64,000 bases of DNA, from positions 310,001-374,000 of the forward strand of contig JAICWS010000003.1 of assembly GCA_025934695.1 (NCBI GenBank), written 5' to 3'. Below the pieces are notes generated by a model. It was given only the letters and a program-made list of their open reading frames with translations, was not told the origin of the DNA and made no database searches. The position numbers were made by a program, and so were the translations under genes. Source of the stretch: Alphaproteobacteria bacterium. Its GTDB lineage: Bacteria; Pseudomonadota; Alphaproteobacteria; Micavibrionales; UBA2020. This document shows positions 9,216 through 17,666 of this stretch, piece by piece. Position 1 is the stretch's first letter, and the number at the start of each line of letters is the position of its first letter.

Positions 9216-9839
9216 ATGGCTTATCCCCTCATGCCCAAGGCAACCGCCGCCTGGCTGGTCGACAACACCGCGCTCACCTTCGACCAGATCGCCGAATTTT
9301 GCGGCCTGCATCCGCTGGAAGTCCAGGCGCTGGCCGACGGCGAAGTGAATTCGGGCATCATGGGCACCAATCCCATCATTAATGGCGAGCTGACGGCTGA
9401 AGAAATCGCCCGTTGCGAGAAGAACACCAATGCCAAGCTCAAGATGATGAAGACCGACCTGCCCAAGCCGCGCGCCCGCACCAAGGGCCCCCGCTACACG
9501 CCGGTCACCAAGCGCGCCGAGAAGCCCAATGCCGTCGCCTACCTGCTCAAGAAATATCCCGAGCTGGCCGATGTGCAGGTCGCCAAGCTGGTCGGCTCGA
9601 CCAAGCCCACGGTTGACGCCATCCGCAACAAGACGCATCCCTCTTCCAATACGCTGAAGCCTGCCGACCCCGTCTCGCTGGGTCTCTGCACGGCGGATGA
9701 GCTGGACCGCGCCGTCAAGAAGGCGCAGCGCCGCGTCGAGCGCCTGGCCAAGGCCGCGGCCTCCGGCCAGCAGCCCCCTGCGCAGCAGGACAATGGCGAC
9801 GAGGATGAAGCTTCCGACACCTCGTCGGCTGCCGGCTAA
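9216..9839 (+). CDS. trcR: Cell cycle transcriptional regulator TrcR (DUF1013)
   Basis: A 207-residue cytoplasmic DNA-binding-type protein. The N-terminus (MAYPLMPKATAAWLVDNT, then LTFDQIAEFCGLHPLEVQALADGE) is a helix-turn-helix-like segment typical of DUF1013/TrcR. A second helical block (AYLLKKYPELADVQVAKLVGSTKPTV) looks like another helix-turn-helix. A basic linker lies between them, and the C-terminal tail is acidic and low-complexity. ATG 9216 follows a strong AAAGGAGA. The family is confined to alphaproteobacteria, where it is linked to cell-cycle transcription. A perfect intrinsic terminator follows the gene. Confidence 0.92.
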   Translation: MAYPLMPKATAAWLVDNTALTFDQIAEFCGLHPLEVQALADGEVNSGIMGTNPIINGELTAEEIARCEKNTNAKLKMMKTDLPKPRARTKGPRYTPVTKRAEKPNAVAYLLKKYPELADVQVAKLVGSTKPTVDAIRNKTHPSSNTLKPADPVSLGLCTADELDRAVKKAQRRVERLAKAAASGQQPPAQQDNGDEDEASDTSSAAG

Positions 9840-9855
9840 ACTAGCTGTTTTCAGG

Positions 9856-9895
9856 AAAACCGCGCCGCGTCCTTCATTTGGGCCGGCGCGGTTTT
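9856..9895 (+). terminator. Rho-independent terminator of trcR
   Basis: A perfect 12-base stem (AAAACCGCGCCG / CGGCGCGGTTTT) with a 16-base loop ends in TTTT, 16 bases after the trcR stop. The A-rich left arm makes it usable on both strands. Confidence 0.85.
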
Positions 9896-9964
9896 GATTT
9901 GAAGGGGGTTTTGCACTATCCTCATAAGGCAGGGGCCTCAAAACGCCAGGAAGGGGAGATGTCC

Positions 9965-10492
9965 ATGGAGACGGGGAACAAGCCACAGGGTCAAGCATCG
10001 CGGCCGCAGCAGCCGGGAGGCCAAAAACGTCCGGCCTCGGGCACGTCAGGCCAAGCGGGCGGACCGAAGTATGGCGGACCCAAGCCCCGCGGTAAGGAAA
10101 TCATGTTCATGCCGCTGGTTTTCTTCTTCTTCCTGTTCGGTCTCGTCAACCTGCTGACCGCGCCCGTGGCCTATGTCTACGAAGTCATCGCCTATAACAA
10201 GAAGAACGAATGGCCGGGCTGGTCGGGCCTCGACGGCGTCAATTACCTGTTCCTGGATTCCAACCGCCCCCTTTTCGTCAACCACGGGCTGTTATACCGC
10301 GGCTACGTCGCCCATGGCGGTCCGCCGCCGACGGCGGTCTTCAACCTGCATATGCTCGGCGCGCTGGGCAGATACCTGAATGACGCTACCGTCTGGTACC
10401 TCGATTGCTCGGTGATCGTGCTCTGCCTGCTCCAGGGCATCCTGTTCCTGTCGCTGTCGGTGCGCACCTCGATCAAGATTTTGGGCGGCTAA
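9965..10492 (+). CDS. Membrane protein of unknown function with Gly/Pro/Gln-rich N-terminus
   Basis: A 175-residue protein. The first 45 residues are low-complexity (Gly, Pro, Gln, Lys) and likely cytoplasmic. A first membrane helix is FMPLVFFFFLFGLVNLLTAPV and a second is the C-terminal VIVLCLLQGILFLSLSV. The loop between them carries many aromatics (EWPGWSGLDGVNYLFLDS). Two ATGs compete: 9959 directly abuts GGGGAG, while 9965 has a 6-base spacing and is preferred. The gene stands alone between two terminators. I do not recognise the family. Confidence 0.75.
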   Translation: METGNKPQGQASRPQQPGGQKRPASGTSGQAGGPKYGGPKPRGKEIMFMPLVFFFFLFGLVNLLTAPVAYVYEVIAYNKKNEWPGWSGLDGVNYLFLDSNRPLFVNHGLLYRGYVAHGGPPPTAVFNLHMLGALGRYLNDATVWYLDCSVIVLCLLQGILFLSLSVRTSIKILGG

Positions 10493-10510
10493 GCGCAGCC
10501 CGCAAAAATC

Positions 10511-10549
10511 AAACGGCGCCCCCTTTGCAAGGCGGGCGCCGTTTTTTTT
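10511..10549 (+). terminator. Rho-independent terminator
   Basis: A stem AAACGGCGCCC / GGGCGCCGTTT followed by an uninterrupted T run, 18 bases after the stop of the preceding membrane-protein gene. Confidence 0.88.
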
Positions 10550-10563
10550 AGTTCCCTTATAAC

Positions 10564-10734
10564 TTAATGAGTCTGGAGCCTTTCCTTTTCGAGCTGCTCC
10601 TGAACGTAAAGCCGCTCCAACTTCAATTTCTTGATCGTCTGTTCGTCCCGCGCGGGGTGTCCGAGTTCCTCGTGAATGCGAGCTTCAATTTTGTCGTGTT
10701 TTTTTTGCAGTGCCCGTATATGCGAAACAGCCAT
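10564..10734 (-). CDS. DUF465 (YdcH-like) small protein
   Basis: A 56-residue, highly charged, all-helical protein. It opens MAVSHIRALQKKHDKIEARI and continues with a heptad-like helix ending EQLEKERLQTH, the length and layout of DUF465. The longer frame upstream lacks support; ATG 10734 follows AGGGAGA at good spacing. The role of this family is unknown. The gene lies 73 bases downstream of the alpha/beta hydrolase on the same strand and may be co-transcribed with it. Confidence 0.85.
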   Translation of the reverse strand: MAVSHIRALQKKHDKIEARIHEELGHPARDEQTIKKLKLERLYVQEQLEKERLQTH

Positions 10735-10807
10735 TCGGTATCTCCCTTGATAAAGGTAATTTCTACATATTCTAACAAGACAAGTTTGAAAAAGGCTTAA
10801 CCTTCCC

Positions 10808-11542
10808 CTACGCCACCTCCTCCCGTGTGAGATTGCCAATGAAGTCCTTGATTTCATGCGCGGTTTCTATCGGCCGCTCGACCATCATCATATGGCCGCA
10901 ATCGGTCAGCAGGTGATAGTGTCCCTGCGGCAGGAACCCGGCGAGTTTTTCGCTTTCGGCGGGTTTGATCATCTTGTCATGTTGTCCGGCAAGAACGAGC
11001 GCTGGGCGATTGATCCGGCGCGCCAGTTCCTCGCCATCTTTGAACGCTTCGCAGGCCGCCAGGTCGTTCGCCACGGCCTTCGGATCTATCCCATGCATGA
11101 GGGAACCTAAAACCGTACGCACCGCGCCGACCTGCGGATGCGCGGGGTCGACGCCCCATTTGATAATGGCGCCGATAGCCTCGGCCGGCTTTTCCTGCGC
11201 GGTCTTCAGAAGCTCGGGGTTGACGGGCATGCGGGCGGCGGTACCCAGCAGAACGAGGCCGGAAACGCAGGGATCCGCGGCCGCAGCGAGCGCCACCAGC
11301 GCGCCCATCGAATGGCCCATCAATACGACGGAATCCGGTGGCGTGCCATCGAGCCGCTGGCGCACCCAGGCCGCCATGCCGGAAATATCGGGAATAAGCG
11401 CCCCGCCCGCCTTCGGATCGTGGCCGGGCAGCGATAGCGCGCGCAGGCCGCAATCGAGGAGATGCGGCGTGATGCCGCCCCAGACGGCGGCATTCATGCC
11501 CGCACCGTGAATAGCGACCAATGTCTTCCGGGGCTTGCTCAT
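10808..11542 (-). CDS. Alpha/beta-fold hydrolase
   Basis: A 244-residue hydrolase, probably an esterase or lipase-like enzyme acting in the cytoplasm. The oxyanion region is AIHGAGMNAAVWG, the nucleophile elbow is MGHSMGALVAL, the acid is probably the Asp of AGQHDKMI, and the catalytic His is in DCGHMMMVERP. The open frame reaches 11686, but that extension would run across a leftward terminator, so ATG 11542 is used. The substrate cannot be told from sequence. Confidence 0.88.
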   Translation of the reverse strand: MSKPRKTLVAIHGAGMNAAVWGGITPHLLDCGLRALSLPGHDPKAGGALIPDISGMAAWVRQRLDGTPPDSVVLMGHSMGALVALAAAADPCVSGLVLLGTAARMPVNPELLKTAQEKPAEAIGAIIKWGVDPAHPQVGAVRTVLGSLMHGIDPKAVANDLAACEAFKDGEELARRINRPALVLAGQHDKMIKPAESEKLAGFLPQGHYHLLTDCGHMMMVERPIETAHEIKDFIGNLTREEVA

Positions 11543-11636
11543 GGCAACCACTCTATCACGCAGGGGGAGACCAAAGATTTCAACTTCGGGACCAAAGATT
11601 TCAAAATTATAGCCATAGCGCCTGGCAACGCAGGAT

Positions 11637-11662
11637 AAAAAAAACCGCCCATTGCTGGGCGG
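11637..11662 (-). terminator. Rho-independent terminator (leftward)
   Basis: On the minus strand CCGCCCA, a 4-base loop and TGGGCGG are followed by eight T. It lies 157 bases beyond the Na/Pi symporter stop and ends that transcript before the hydrolase gene. Confidence 0.85.
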
Positions 11663-11818
11663 GGTGAAGACGTCACGAGGAGGCACAGATGAAGGTCAAA
11701 TTCTGAAGGAACCAATCTTGTTCCTATCTCCCAGAATAGACTGAACTTCTTAAGGAGAAGTTAACGGTTAAAGCGATCGGATTCAGGATGCGTTAACTGG
11801 ACATAAGTCCATGGTTTT
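11663..11818. other. Intergenic region with a five-codon ORF and a small hairpin
   Basis: This stretch separates the symporter stop from its terminator. On the plus strand GAGGAGG precedes a five-codon frame (MKVKF, 11689-11706) at ideal spacing. AACTTCT / AGAAGTT forms a hairpin with a TAAGG loop at 11744-11762. No other gene is visible. Whether either element is used is unknown. Confidence 0.35.
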
Positions 11819-13531
11819 TCAGTCGTTTTCGTGGTGAGAACCACTCTCATCTACGTCTTTTTTCGACGACGCGCCGCCTTTTTTGCCCTTCGGGGTCTTG
11901 GGTGGCTTCAAACGAGTCGGCTGCAGCGCCTTGGCCTCTTCGAGAATCGGATACGCGATGAGCGCGAGGTAGGAATTGATGCGGCGCAGGTCGCGCAGGA
12001 TGTCGAGGTGCAGACTGGACGTCGCGATCGTTTCGGCGACGCCTTCGGAGAAACGCTTGAAGTGGCTGTCCGCCGCCTGCATTTCCTGATTGCGCAGGAC
12101 CGCCTTTTCCTCGAACAGTTTTCGCGCCATCTTCACATCCCCCGTCATGAAGACGTGCTGAGCCATGACCATGTTGTCCATGACGCGCTGGTGCAGGTCG
12201 GCGATCTCGGCGAAGCCCTGGCGCGAGAAATTGTCCTGGTTGCGGATTTTCTTCAGCGCCATTTCCATCAGGTTGTGGTCGATGATGTCGCCGATATGCT
12301 CGAGGTTGATGGAGAAGCTGATGATCTGCTTGTAGCGGCGACGCTCGGGATCGTCGAAAGGCAGCGCCTGCATGCGCACGAGATAATTCTTGATGGCTTC
12401 ATAAAGCCCGTCAACGGTGCGTTCCTGGTCGCGGATGGTTTGCACGAGGTGCGCGTTGTTGGTGCGCAGGACCTCGAGCGTGTCGCGCATCATGCGCTGG
12501 ATGATGTCGGAGACGCGCAAGGTTTCGCGCGCGACGCAGACGAGCGCGGCGGAGGGCGCTGTCGAGACGGCGGCCGCATCCAGATAGCGCGGCAGGCTTT
12601 CGTCGTTTTCGCGCGGGCGGTCGGGGAGGATGATTTCAGATAACCGCGTCATCGGGCCGATGAAGGGCAGGAAGGCCAGCGCCAGCGCGATGTTGAAGGC
12701 GGTATGAAAGTTAACAATTTGCCGCGCGGGGTCAGGATCGAATTCCGCGATCTTGGGACCGATGACGCCGAGCAGCGGGATGGTGATGACGACGCCGATG
12801 GCGCGGGTGAGCAGGTTGCCCAACGGCACGCGGCGGCCTGCCGGGATATCGCGCAGCGTCATGACGACGGGAGCGAGAACGCCGCCGATATTGGCGCCGA
12901 GCACGAGCGAGAAGCCGAGCGCGACCGGCACCACGCCCGAATGGACGAGGGACATATACATCAGCACCGTGCCGAGGCTGGAATGCGCGAGCCAGGTGAA
13001 GAGCGCCGAGATGATGGTGGCCAGCACCGGCTGGCTGGACAGCGGCTCGAGGATTTCGTGCAGGGTGCCCGACTGGCCGAGCGGCCCCGCCACCGTCTTG
13101 ATCATGCCGAGCGAGATAAAGATGAGCGCGACGCCGACGAGCGAGCGGCCGATATGCTTGTACTGGCTGGTCTCCATCGTGTTGTTGACGACGTAGCCCG
13201 CGATGACGAGCACCGGGACCAGCCAGGCCACGTTCAGCGACATGAACTGGGCGGCCAGCGTGGTGCCGACGTCCGCGCCCAGCATGACGGCGATGGCGCC
13301 CGCGATCGTGATGACGTTGCGCGCCGCAAAGGACGAGACGATCATGCTGGCCGCCGTCGAGGATTGCAGCATGATGGCGACGCCGATGCCGACGCCAAAG
13401 GCCTTGAAACGGTTGCTGGTGGAATGCGAGACGACGCGGCGCAAGACCGCGCCGAACGCGCGATTGAGGCCGACGGAAACCATGTTCACCCCCCACAGGA
13501 GGAGGCAAACAGCGCCGGCGATCTGCAGCAA
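11819..13531 (-). CDS. Na+/phosphate cotransporter (NptA/YjbB type) with PhoU-like tail
   Basis: A 570-residue inner-membrane protein that probably moves phosphate with sodium. The N-terminal half has eight or so hydrophobic segments with the two inverted Na_Pi_cotrans repeats: GVAIMLQSSTAASMIVSSF and a second LTWLAHSSLGTVLMYMSL-like segment, each with the QSS or HSS motif. From about residue 330 a soluble helical PhoU-like domain follows (SDIIQRMMRDTLEVLRTN, then INLEHIGDIIDHNLME), and the tail is Lys-rich. No ATG or GTG lies near the N-terminus; TTG 13531 is the first usable codon, so the start is uncertain by up to ten residues. It follows the petABC operon in the same direction. Confidence 0.9.
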   Translation of the reverse strand: MLQIAGAVCLLLWGVNMVSVGLNRAFGAVLRRVVSHSTSNRFKAFGVGIGVAIMLQSSTAASMIVSSFAARNVITIAGAIAVMLGADVGTTLAAQFMSLNVAWLVPVLVIAGYVVNNTMETSQYKHIGRSLVGVALIFISLGMIKTVAGPLGQSGTLHEILEPLSSQPVLATIISALFTWLAHSSLGTVLMYMSLVHSGVVPVALGFSLVLGANIGGVLAPVVMTLRDIPAGRRVPLGNLLTRAIGVVITIPLLGVIGPKIAEFDPDPARQIVNFHTAFNIALALAFLPFIGPMTRLSEIILPDRPRENDESLPRYLDAAAVSTAPSAALVCVARETLRVSDIIQRMMRDTLEVLRTNNAHLVQTIRDQERTVDGLYEAIKNYLVRMQALPFDDPERRRYKQIISFSINLEHIGDIIDHNLMEMALKKIRNQDNFSRQGFAEIADLHQRVMDNMVMAQHVFMTGDVKMARKLFEEKAVLRNQEMQAADSHFKRFSEGVAETIATSSLHLDILRDLRRINSYLALIAYPILEEAKALQPTRLKPPKTPKGKKGGASSKKDVDESGSHHEND

Positions 13532-13563
13532 TACTTGCGAGGCGTTAATAGCTTTGGTTCCTT

Positions 13564-13610
13564 AAAAAACAGTTTTCCGCCGGCCGGCCTCCTTGAAGAA
13601 GCCCGCCGGC
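13564..13610 (-). terminator. Probable terminator of the petABC operon
   Basis: On the minus strand GCCGGC-G-GGCTTC, a 6-base loop and GAGGCC-G-GCCGGC form a long GC-rich stem with one mismatch. A run of six T follows nine bases later. It lies 28 bases after the petC stop. The displaced T tract lowers confidence. Confidence 0.5.
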
Positions 13611-13637
13611 ACACACACCCCGTTTAGCGACTCTCTA

Positions 13638-14537
13638 TTATCGCACGTCTTCCCAGATTTTGCACTTCGCCGCGGCCATAATGCCGATGAAGACAAACAT
13701 GAACAGAAGAACTTTAATTCCCATTTCCTTGCGCTGCTCCATGTGCGGCTCGGACGCCCAGGCCAGGAACTGCGCGACGTTGGCAGCCTCATGGGACAGG
13801 TCATTGGGCGAATTGTCGCTGAACGACACCTGGCCGTCGTTGAGCGGCTTGGGCATCGCGATCTGGTGCGGCGGGAAGTATTTGTTCCAGTTCATCCCCG
13901 GGAACATGCTGACGCAGGACGGTGCCTGTTCATATCCGTTCAGGATGGCATAAATATAGTCTTCGCCGCCTTCGCGCGCCTTGACCAGCAGCGACATGTC
14001 GGGCGGCAGCGCGCCGTTGTTGGCGGCGCGTGCGGCCTTCTCGTTCGGGAAGGGCGACTTGAAATGATCGGACGGGCGGCCCGGGCGGTCGAACATCTGG
14101 CCCTCGTCGTTGGGGCCGTCCTGCACCGTCACGGAAGCCGCCACCGCCTTCACCTGGTCGGGCGTGTAGCCCAGCTGCTGCAGGTCGCGGTACGACAGGA
14201 ATTTCAGCGAATGGCAGTTCGAGCAGACTTCGCGGTAAACCTGGAAGCCGCGCTGGACGGACGCCATGTCGTAGTGCCCGAAGACGCCGCGGTCGGGCCA
14301 GTTGACGATTTTGGGTATTGCGGTTTCCTCGGTCGCGGCGGGGCAGTTGCCCTCTGGCGCGGGTTTCGCCGGCGGCGGCGGATTGGCGGTCGATTCAGCC
14401 GATTTCTCGCCCTTCGACGGCATCGTCGTGGCCGTGGCGGCCGGTTTCGCGGGCGCTTTCGGCGCGGGTTTCGCGGCGTAAACCGCGCCGGACGTCACCA
14501 GCAGCGCGACGGCGAAAACGCAGAGAAGTCTTTTCAT
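13638..14537 (-). CDS. petC: Cytochrome c1 of the bc1 complex
   Basis: A 299-residue membrane-anchored c-type cytochrome that carries electrons from the Rieske centre to soluble cytochrome c in the periplasm. Residues 1-23 form a signal peptide (MKRLLCVFAVALLVTSG). Heme is bound at CSNCH after QRGFQVYREV, with a likely axial Met in the PPDMSLL region. The C-terminal anchor is KVLLFMFVFIGIMAAA. Unusually, about 50 residues of Ala/Pro/Lys-rich sequence separate the signal peptide from the conserved domain. AAGGAG precedes ATG 14537. It is the last gene of petABC, 20 bases after petB. Confidence 0.96.
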   Translation of the reverse strand: MKRLLCVFAVALLVTSGAVYAAKPAPKAPAKPAATATTMPSKGEKSAESTANPPPPAKPAPEGNCPAATEETAIPKIVNWPDRGVFGHYDMASVQRGFQVYREVCSNCHSLKFLSYRDLQQLGYTPDQVKAVAASVTVQDGPNDEGQMFDRPGRPSDHFKSPFPNEKAARAANNGALPPDMSLLVKAREGGEDYIYAILNGYEQAPSCVSMFPGMNWNKYFPPHQIAMPKPLNDGQVSFSDNSPNDLSHEAANVAQFLAWASEPHMEQRKEMGIKVLLFMFVFIGIMAAAKCKIWEDVR

Positions 14538-14557
14538 TATTATTAGCTCCTTGATCC

Positions 14558-15847
14558 TTAATGCTTGCAGCAGGGGTCGTCGCTGATGGAAGCCGGCACG
14601 GGCAGCGTCTGTTCTTTCGGGATGACGCCCATGAAGCCGTTGCGGCTGATGAACCACAGGATGATCCAGTGTGCAAAGTAATAGGCAGTGCCGAGCTGGC
14701 CGATGCGCACGGGCAGGCCTTCGGGCTTTTGCGAGCCGGCGTAGCCGAGCGCGAACATCGCGATGACGAGCAGGAACACCATCACGCGGTAGATGGGGCG
14801 GTAGCGTGCGCTCTTGACTGGCGAGGCGTCGATCCAGGGCAGGAACATCAGCAGGATGATCGAGCCGAACATGGCCACCACGCCCTGCAGCTTCGCGGGC
14901 AGGAGGATGATGTTCGTGAAGGGGATCGAGATATCCAGCGTGAAGGAGCGCAGGATCGCGTAGAAGGGCAGGAAGTACCATTCAGGAACGATATGATCCG
15001 GCGTCTGCATCGGGTCGAACTGCTTGAAGTGATCAGCTTCGGTCAGCGCGAGCGGCGCGAAGAAGATCATCGCGAGGAACAGCGTCAGGAACACGACGAG
15101 GGCGAAGGAGTCTTTCGTGCTGAAGTACGGGTGGAACGGCACCGTATCCTTCGGCGTTTTCGGCTCGACGCCCGTCGGGTTGTTGGAGCCCGTCTGATGC
15201 AGCGCCCAGACGTGGACGAATACCACGCCGAGGATGACGAAGGGCAGCAGGAAGTGGAGGGCAAAGAAACGGTTCAGCGTCGGGTTGTCGACGGCGAAGC
15301 CGCCCCACAACCAGGTGACGAGGCCGTCGCCCACCAGCGGGAAAGCGCCGAAGAGCGAGGTGATGACGGTCGTGCCCCAGCCGGACATCTGGCTCCAGGG
15401 AAGAGCGTAGCCCATGAAGGCGGTCGCCATCATCAGCAGCAGGATGATCACGCCGATGATCCAGAGCAGCTCGCGCGGCGTTTTATAAGAGCCGTAATAG
15501 AGGCCGCGGAACACATGGATATAGACCGCGATGAAGAAGAACGACGCACCGTTCATGTGGGCGTAGCGCAGCAGCCAGCCGTAGTTCACGTCGCGCATCG
15601 TACGCTCGACGCTTTCGAAGGCACCATGCGTGTTGGGATCGTAGTTCATCGCCATGAAGACGCCGGTCACGATCATGAGGATCAGCATCGTCATCGCGAT
15701 GCCGCCGAAGCTCCACAGGTAGTTGGCGTTCTTGGGCATCGGGAAGACGCGGTATTCCTTGATGAGCATCGTGAAGATCGGCAGGCGCTCGTCGATCCAC
15801 TGGATGCAGGGGTTGCTGAACTTCTCGGGATTCGCGGGTCGTGACAT
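14558..15847 (-). CDS. petB: Cytochrome b of the bc1 complex
   Basis: A 429-residue integral membrane subunit holding the low- and high-potential b hemes and both quinone sites. Histidine pairs appear in the second and fourth helices (YAHMNGASFFFIAVYIHVFRG and ALHFLLPFVILGVVFVHVWALH). The Qo-site PEWY motif is present (VPEWYFLPFYAILR). The C-terminal third has the helices of a full-length, unsplit cytochrome b. Two in-frame ATGs lie six bases apart; 15847 is better spaced from AAGGA than 15853. The gene sits between petA and petC with short gaps. Confidence 0.97.
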   Translation of the reverse strand: MSRPANPEKFSNPCIQWIDERLPIFTMLIKEYRVFPMPKNANYLWSFGGIAMTMLILMIVTGVFMAMNYDPNTHGAFESVERTMRDVNYGWLLRYAHMNGASFFFIAVYIHVFRGLYYGSYKTPRELLWIIGVIILLLMMATAFMGYALPWSQMSGWGTTVITSLFGAFPLVGDGLVTWLWGGFAVDNPTLNRFFALHFLLPFVILGVVFVHVWALHQTGSNNPTGVEPKTPKDTVPFHPYFSTKDSFALVVFLTLFLAMIFFAPLALTEADHFKQFDPMQTPDHIVPEWYFLPFYAILRSFTLDISIPFTNIILLPAKLQGVVAMFGSIILLMFLPWIDASPVKSARYRPIYRVMVFLLVIAMFALGYAGSQKPEGLPVRIGQLGTAYYFAHWIILWFISRNGFMGVIPKEQTLPVPASISDDPCCKH

Positions 15848-15877
15848 TATCATTGTTCCTTAAGTCGGAATTGTCCT

Positions 15878-16444
15878 TTAAGCGGCTTTCGGCGCGGACT
15901 TGGGTTTTTCGCCGATAACGATCAGCGTATTGGACTTGAATGCATAGTCCGGCACTTTCAGGTTATGCGGCGCCGGGCCCTTGCGGATGCGCCCCGACTG
16001 GTCGTAGGTCGAGCCGTGGCAGGGGCAGAACCAGCCGCCCCACTCGCCCTTGGGTTCCATGGGCTTCGAGCCTTTCGGGATGCAGCCGAGGTGCGTGCAG
16101 ACGCCGACGAGGACAAGCCATTCGTCGTGGCCTTTCTGGACGCGGTCCTGGTCGGATTGCGGGTCGCGGAACGAATGCCAGTCCTCGGCGCGGATCTGTG
16201 CGATCGTGTCGGGCGAACGGCGGCGGATGAAAACGGGCTTGCCCTGCCAGACGACGGTGATGGTTTGCCCCGGCTGCACCGAGCTCAGATCCACTTCGGT
16301 CGTGGCGAGCGCGAGCGTGTCGGCGGCGGGGTTCATGCTGTCGATGATCGGAACGGCGGCCGTGCCGACCGCGACCGCGCCCATCGCGCCGGCGGTGAGA
16401 TAGAGGAAATCGCGCCTGGTTGCGCCGTCTTCGTTGGAGTCCAT
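15878..16444 (-). CDS. petA: Ubiquinol-cytochrome c reductase Rieske iron-sulfur subunit
   Basis: A 188-residue subunit that takes electrons from ubiquinol. The N-terminus has a Tat-type signal-anchor ([19 protein letters not shown]). The [2Fe-2S] cluster ligands are in CTHLGC and CPCHGS, with the usual downstream loop. AAGGA precedes ATG 16444 by nine bases. It is the first gene of petABC; the operon promoter should lie in the 219 bases before it. Confidence 0.97.
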   Translation of the reverse strand: MDSNEDGATRRDFLYLTAGAMGAVAVGTAAVPIIDSMNPAADTLALATTEVDLSSVQPGQTITVVWQGKPVFIRRRSPDTIAQIRAEDWHSFRDPQSDQDRVQKGHDEWLVLVGVCTHLGCIPKGSKPMEPKGEWGGWFCPCHGSTYDQSGRIRKGPAPHNLKVPDYAFKSNTLIVIGEKPKSAPKAA

Positions 16445-16663
16445 TGTTATTGTTCCTTGTTTTAGGACGAAAGTGATCCTTCAGGGACTGCGAAGATCCG
16501 GACGGCGAACGCCAGCCGGATGTCGTTACCGGGATACTACTCCAATCCAAGAAAAATAAAATACCCGGCGTTAAAAAATTTCTTGATTATGAATAACAGT
16601 GCCACGAAAAAAACGTTTTAGCGTCAAACGGATGGCTGTCCGTATTATTACATAATGTAAAAT

Positions 16664-17656
16664 CTAGATCAGCGCCTTGGCGCCCGCGCCGACGAAGGCG
16701 TGCCACTTCATGAAAAGCTCGGGGTGATACCAGAGCCGGATCGCCTTGAACAATAATAAGTGGAATACATAAATTTCCAGCGTATGGCGGCCCAGGAAGC
16801 GCACGAGCGCGACCGGGAGCCAGCCGGCTTTTTTCTCCGCCGCCGGGAAAACTCCGGGCCGGTAGGCGTAAAGGATCCACAGGTACAGACCCGTGCCGAG
16901 GCTCATCAGCGCGAATTGCGCAGTCTCGAAGCGGAACATGTATTCCTGCAGCGCCGAGAAGGCGATCCAGCAGAAGATCCCGAACTGCGCGGCGCGGCGC
17001 GCGCCGCCGGAAAGGGTCTCGCGATTCCGGCACAGCCAGCCGAAGACGCCGATGATGAGCCCGAGCGTGCCATATTCGAAAAAGATGAACGAGACCGGGA
17101 ATGACAGCGCGAGCGCGAGGGCCGCAAGCCAGAAGCGCGCGCCCGGCAGCGCATAGGAGGCGGCCCAGCAGAAGGCCGCTCCATCGATCGCGGCCATTGC
17201 GGTGAACGCCTGCATTTCCAAGGCCGGCGGCCATTTGATTCCGTAAATCCCCGCCAGGGTCAGCGGCGCCAGCACGCACAGGAGAACGGCGAAAAGCTTG
17301 AGGGCCGCCGCGCGCCGCGCCTCTGTCGAGGTCATGTAGCCGGTGATGCGGTCGACGCCGAAGCGGATCAGCATGATCGTGAAGATGGCGTTCGCCGGTA
17401 ACAATGAATAGCCGGTGATCAGGTTGCCCGCGACAAGCATCGCGCCGCCAATGACCCAGCTCCATTCAAACGCGCGGCTTTTGCTGTAGCCCGGCAGGAA
17501 GAACCATACCGGAAAGTCGATGCGCCCGAAGGCACGGAACCAGAGGTCGGCCGGATAAAAGTAATAGCCGACATGGTCCGTGATCATGACGAACATCGAC
17601 AGGCCCTTGATCAGGTCGAGGACCGTGAGTTCTTTCGTCGCGACAGGGCTTGTCAT
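16664..17656 (-). CDS. TraX-like multi-pass membrane protein, copy 1
   Basis: A 330-residue protein with about nine hydrophobic helices. The opening LDLIKGLSMFVMITDHVGYYFYP and the end FLGRHTLEIYVFHLLLFKAI match the TraX family, which is related to membrane acyltransferases (TraX itself acetylates F-pilin). The HVGYYF and RHTLEIYVFH segments are the expected family hallmarks. ATG 17656 begins MTSPVATKEL; a longer frame lacks a better start. Its partner (17667-18425) lies 10 bases upstream on the same strand, so they form a two-gene unit. There is no F-like conjugation gene nearby, so a pilin substrate is unlikely. Confidence 0.8.
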   Translation of the reverse strand: MTSPVATKELTVLDLIKGLSMFVMITDHVGYYFYPADLWFRAFGRIDFPVWFFLPGYSKSRAFEWSWVIGGAMLVAGNLITGYSLLPANAIFTIMLIRFGVDRITGYMTSTEARRAAALKLFAVLLCVLAPLTLAGIYGIKWPPALEMQAFTAMAAIDGAAFCWAASYALPGARFWLAALALALSFPVSFIFFEYGTLGLIIGVFGWLCRNRETLSGGARRAAQFGIFCWIAFSALQEYMFRFETAQFALMSLGTGLYLWILYAYRPGVFPAAEKKAGWLPVALVRFLGRHTLEIYVFHLLLFKAIRLWYHPELFMKWHAFVGAGAKALI

Positions 17657-17666
17657 GCGCTGCCTC

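Noticed and set aside
13638-14981. 447-codon version of cytochrome c1
   Set aside because: The N-terminal extension overlaps petB in another frame; ATG 14537 begins a proper signal peptide after AAGGAG.
14561-15844. 427-codon frame antisense to petB
   Set aside because: Highly charged shadow peptide (many His, Asp, Arg) opposite a well-conserved cytochrome b; no motif, no ribosome-binding site.
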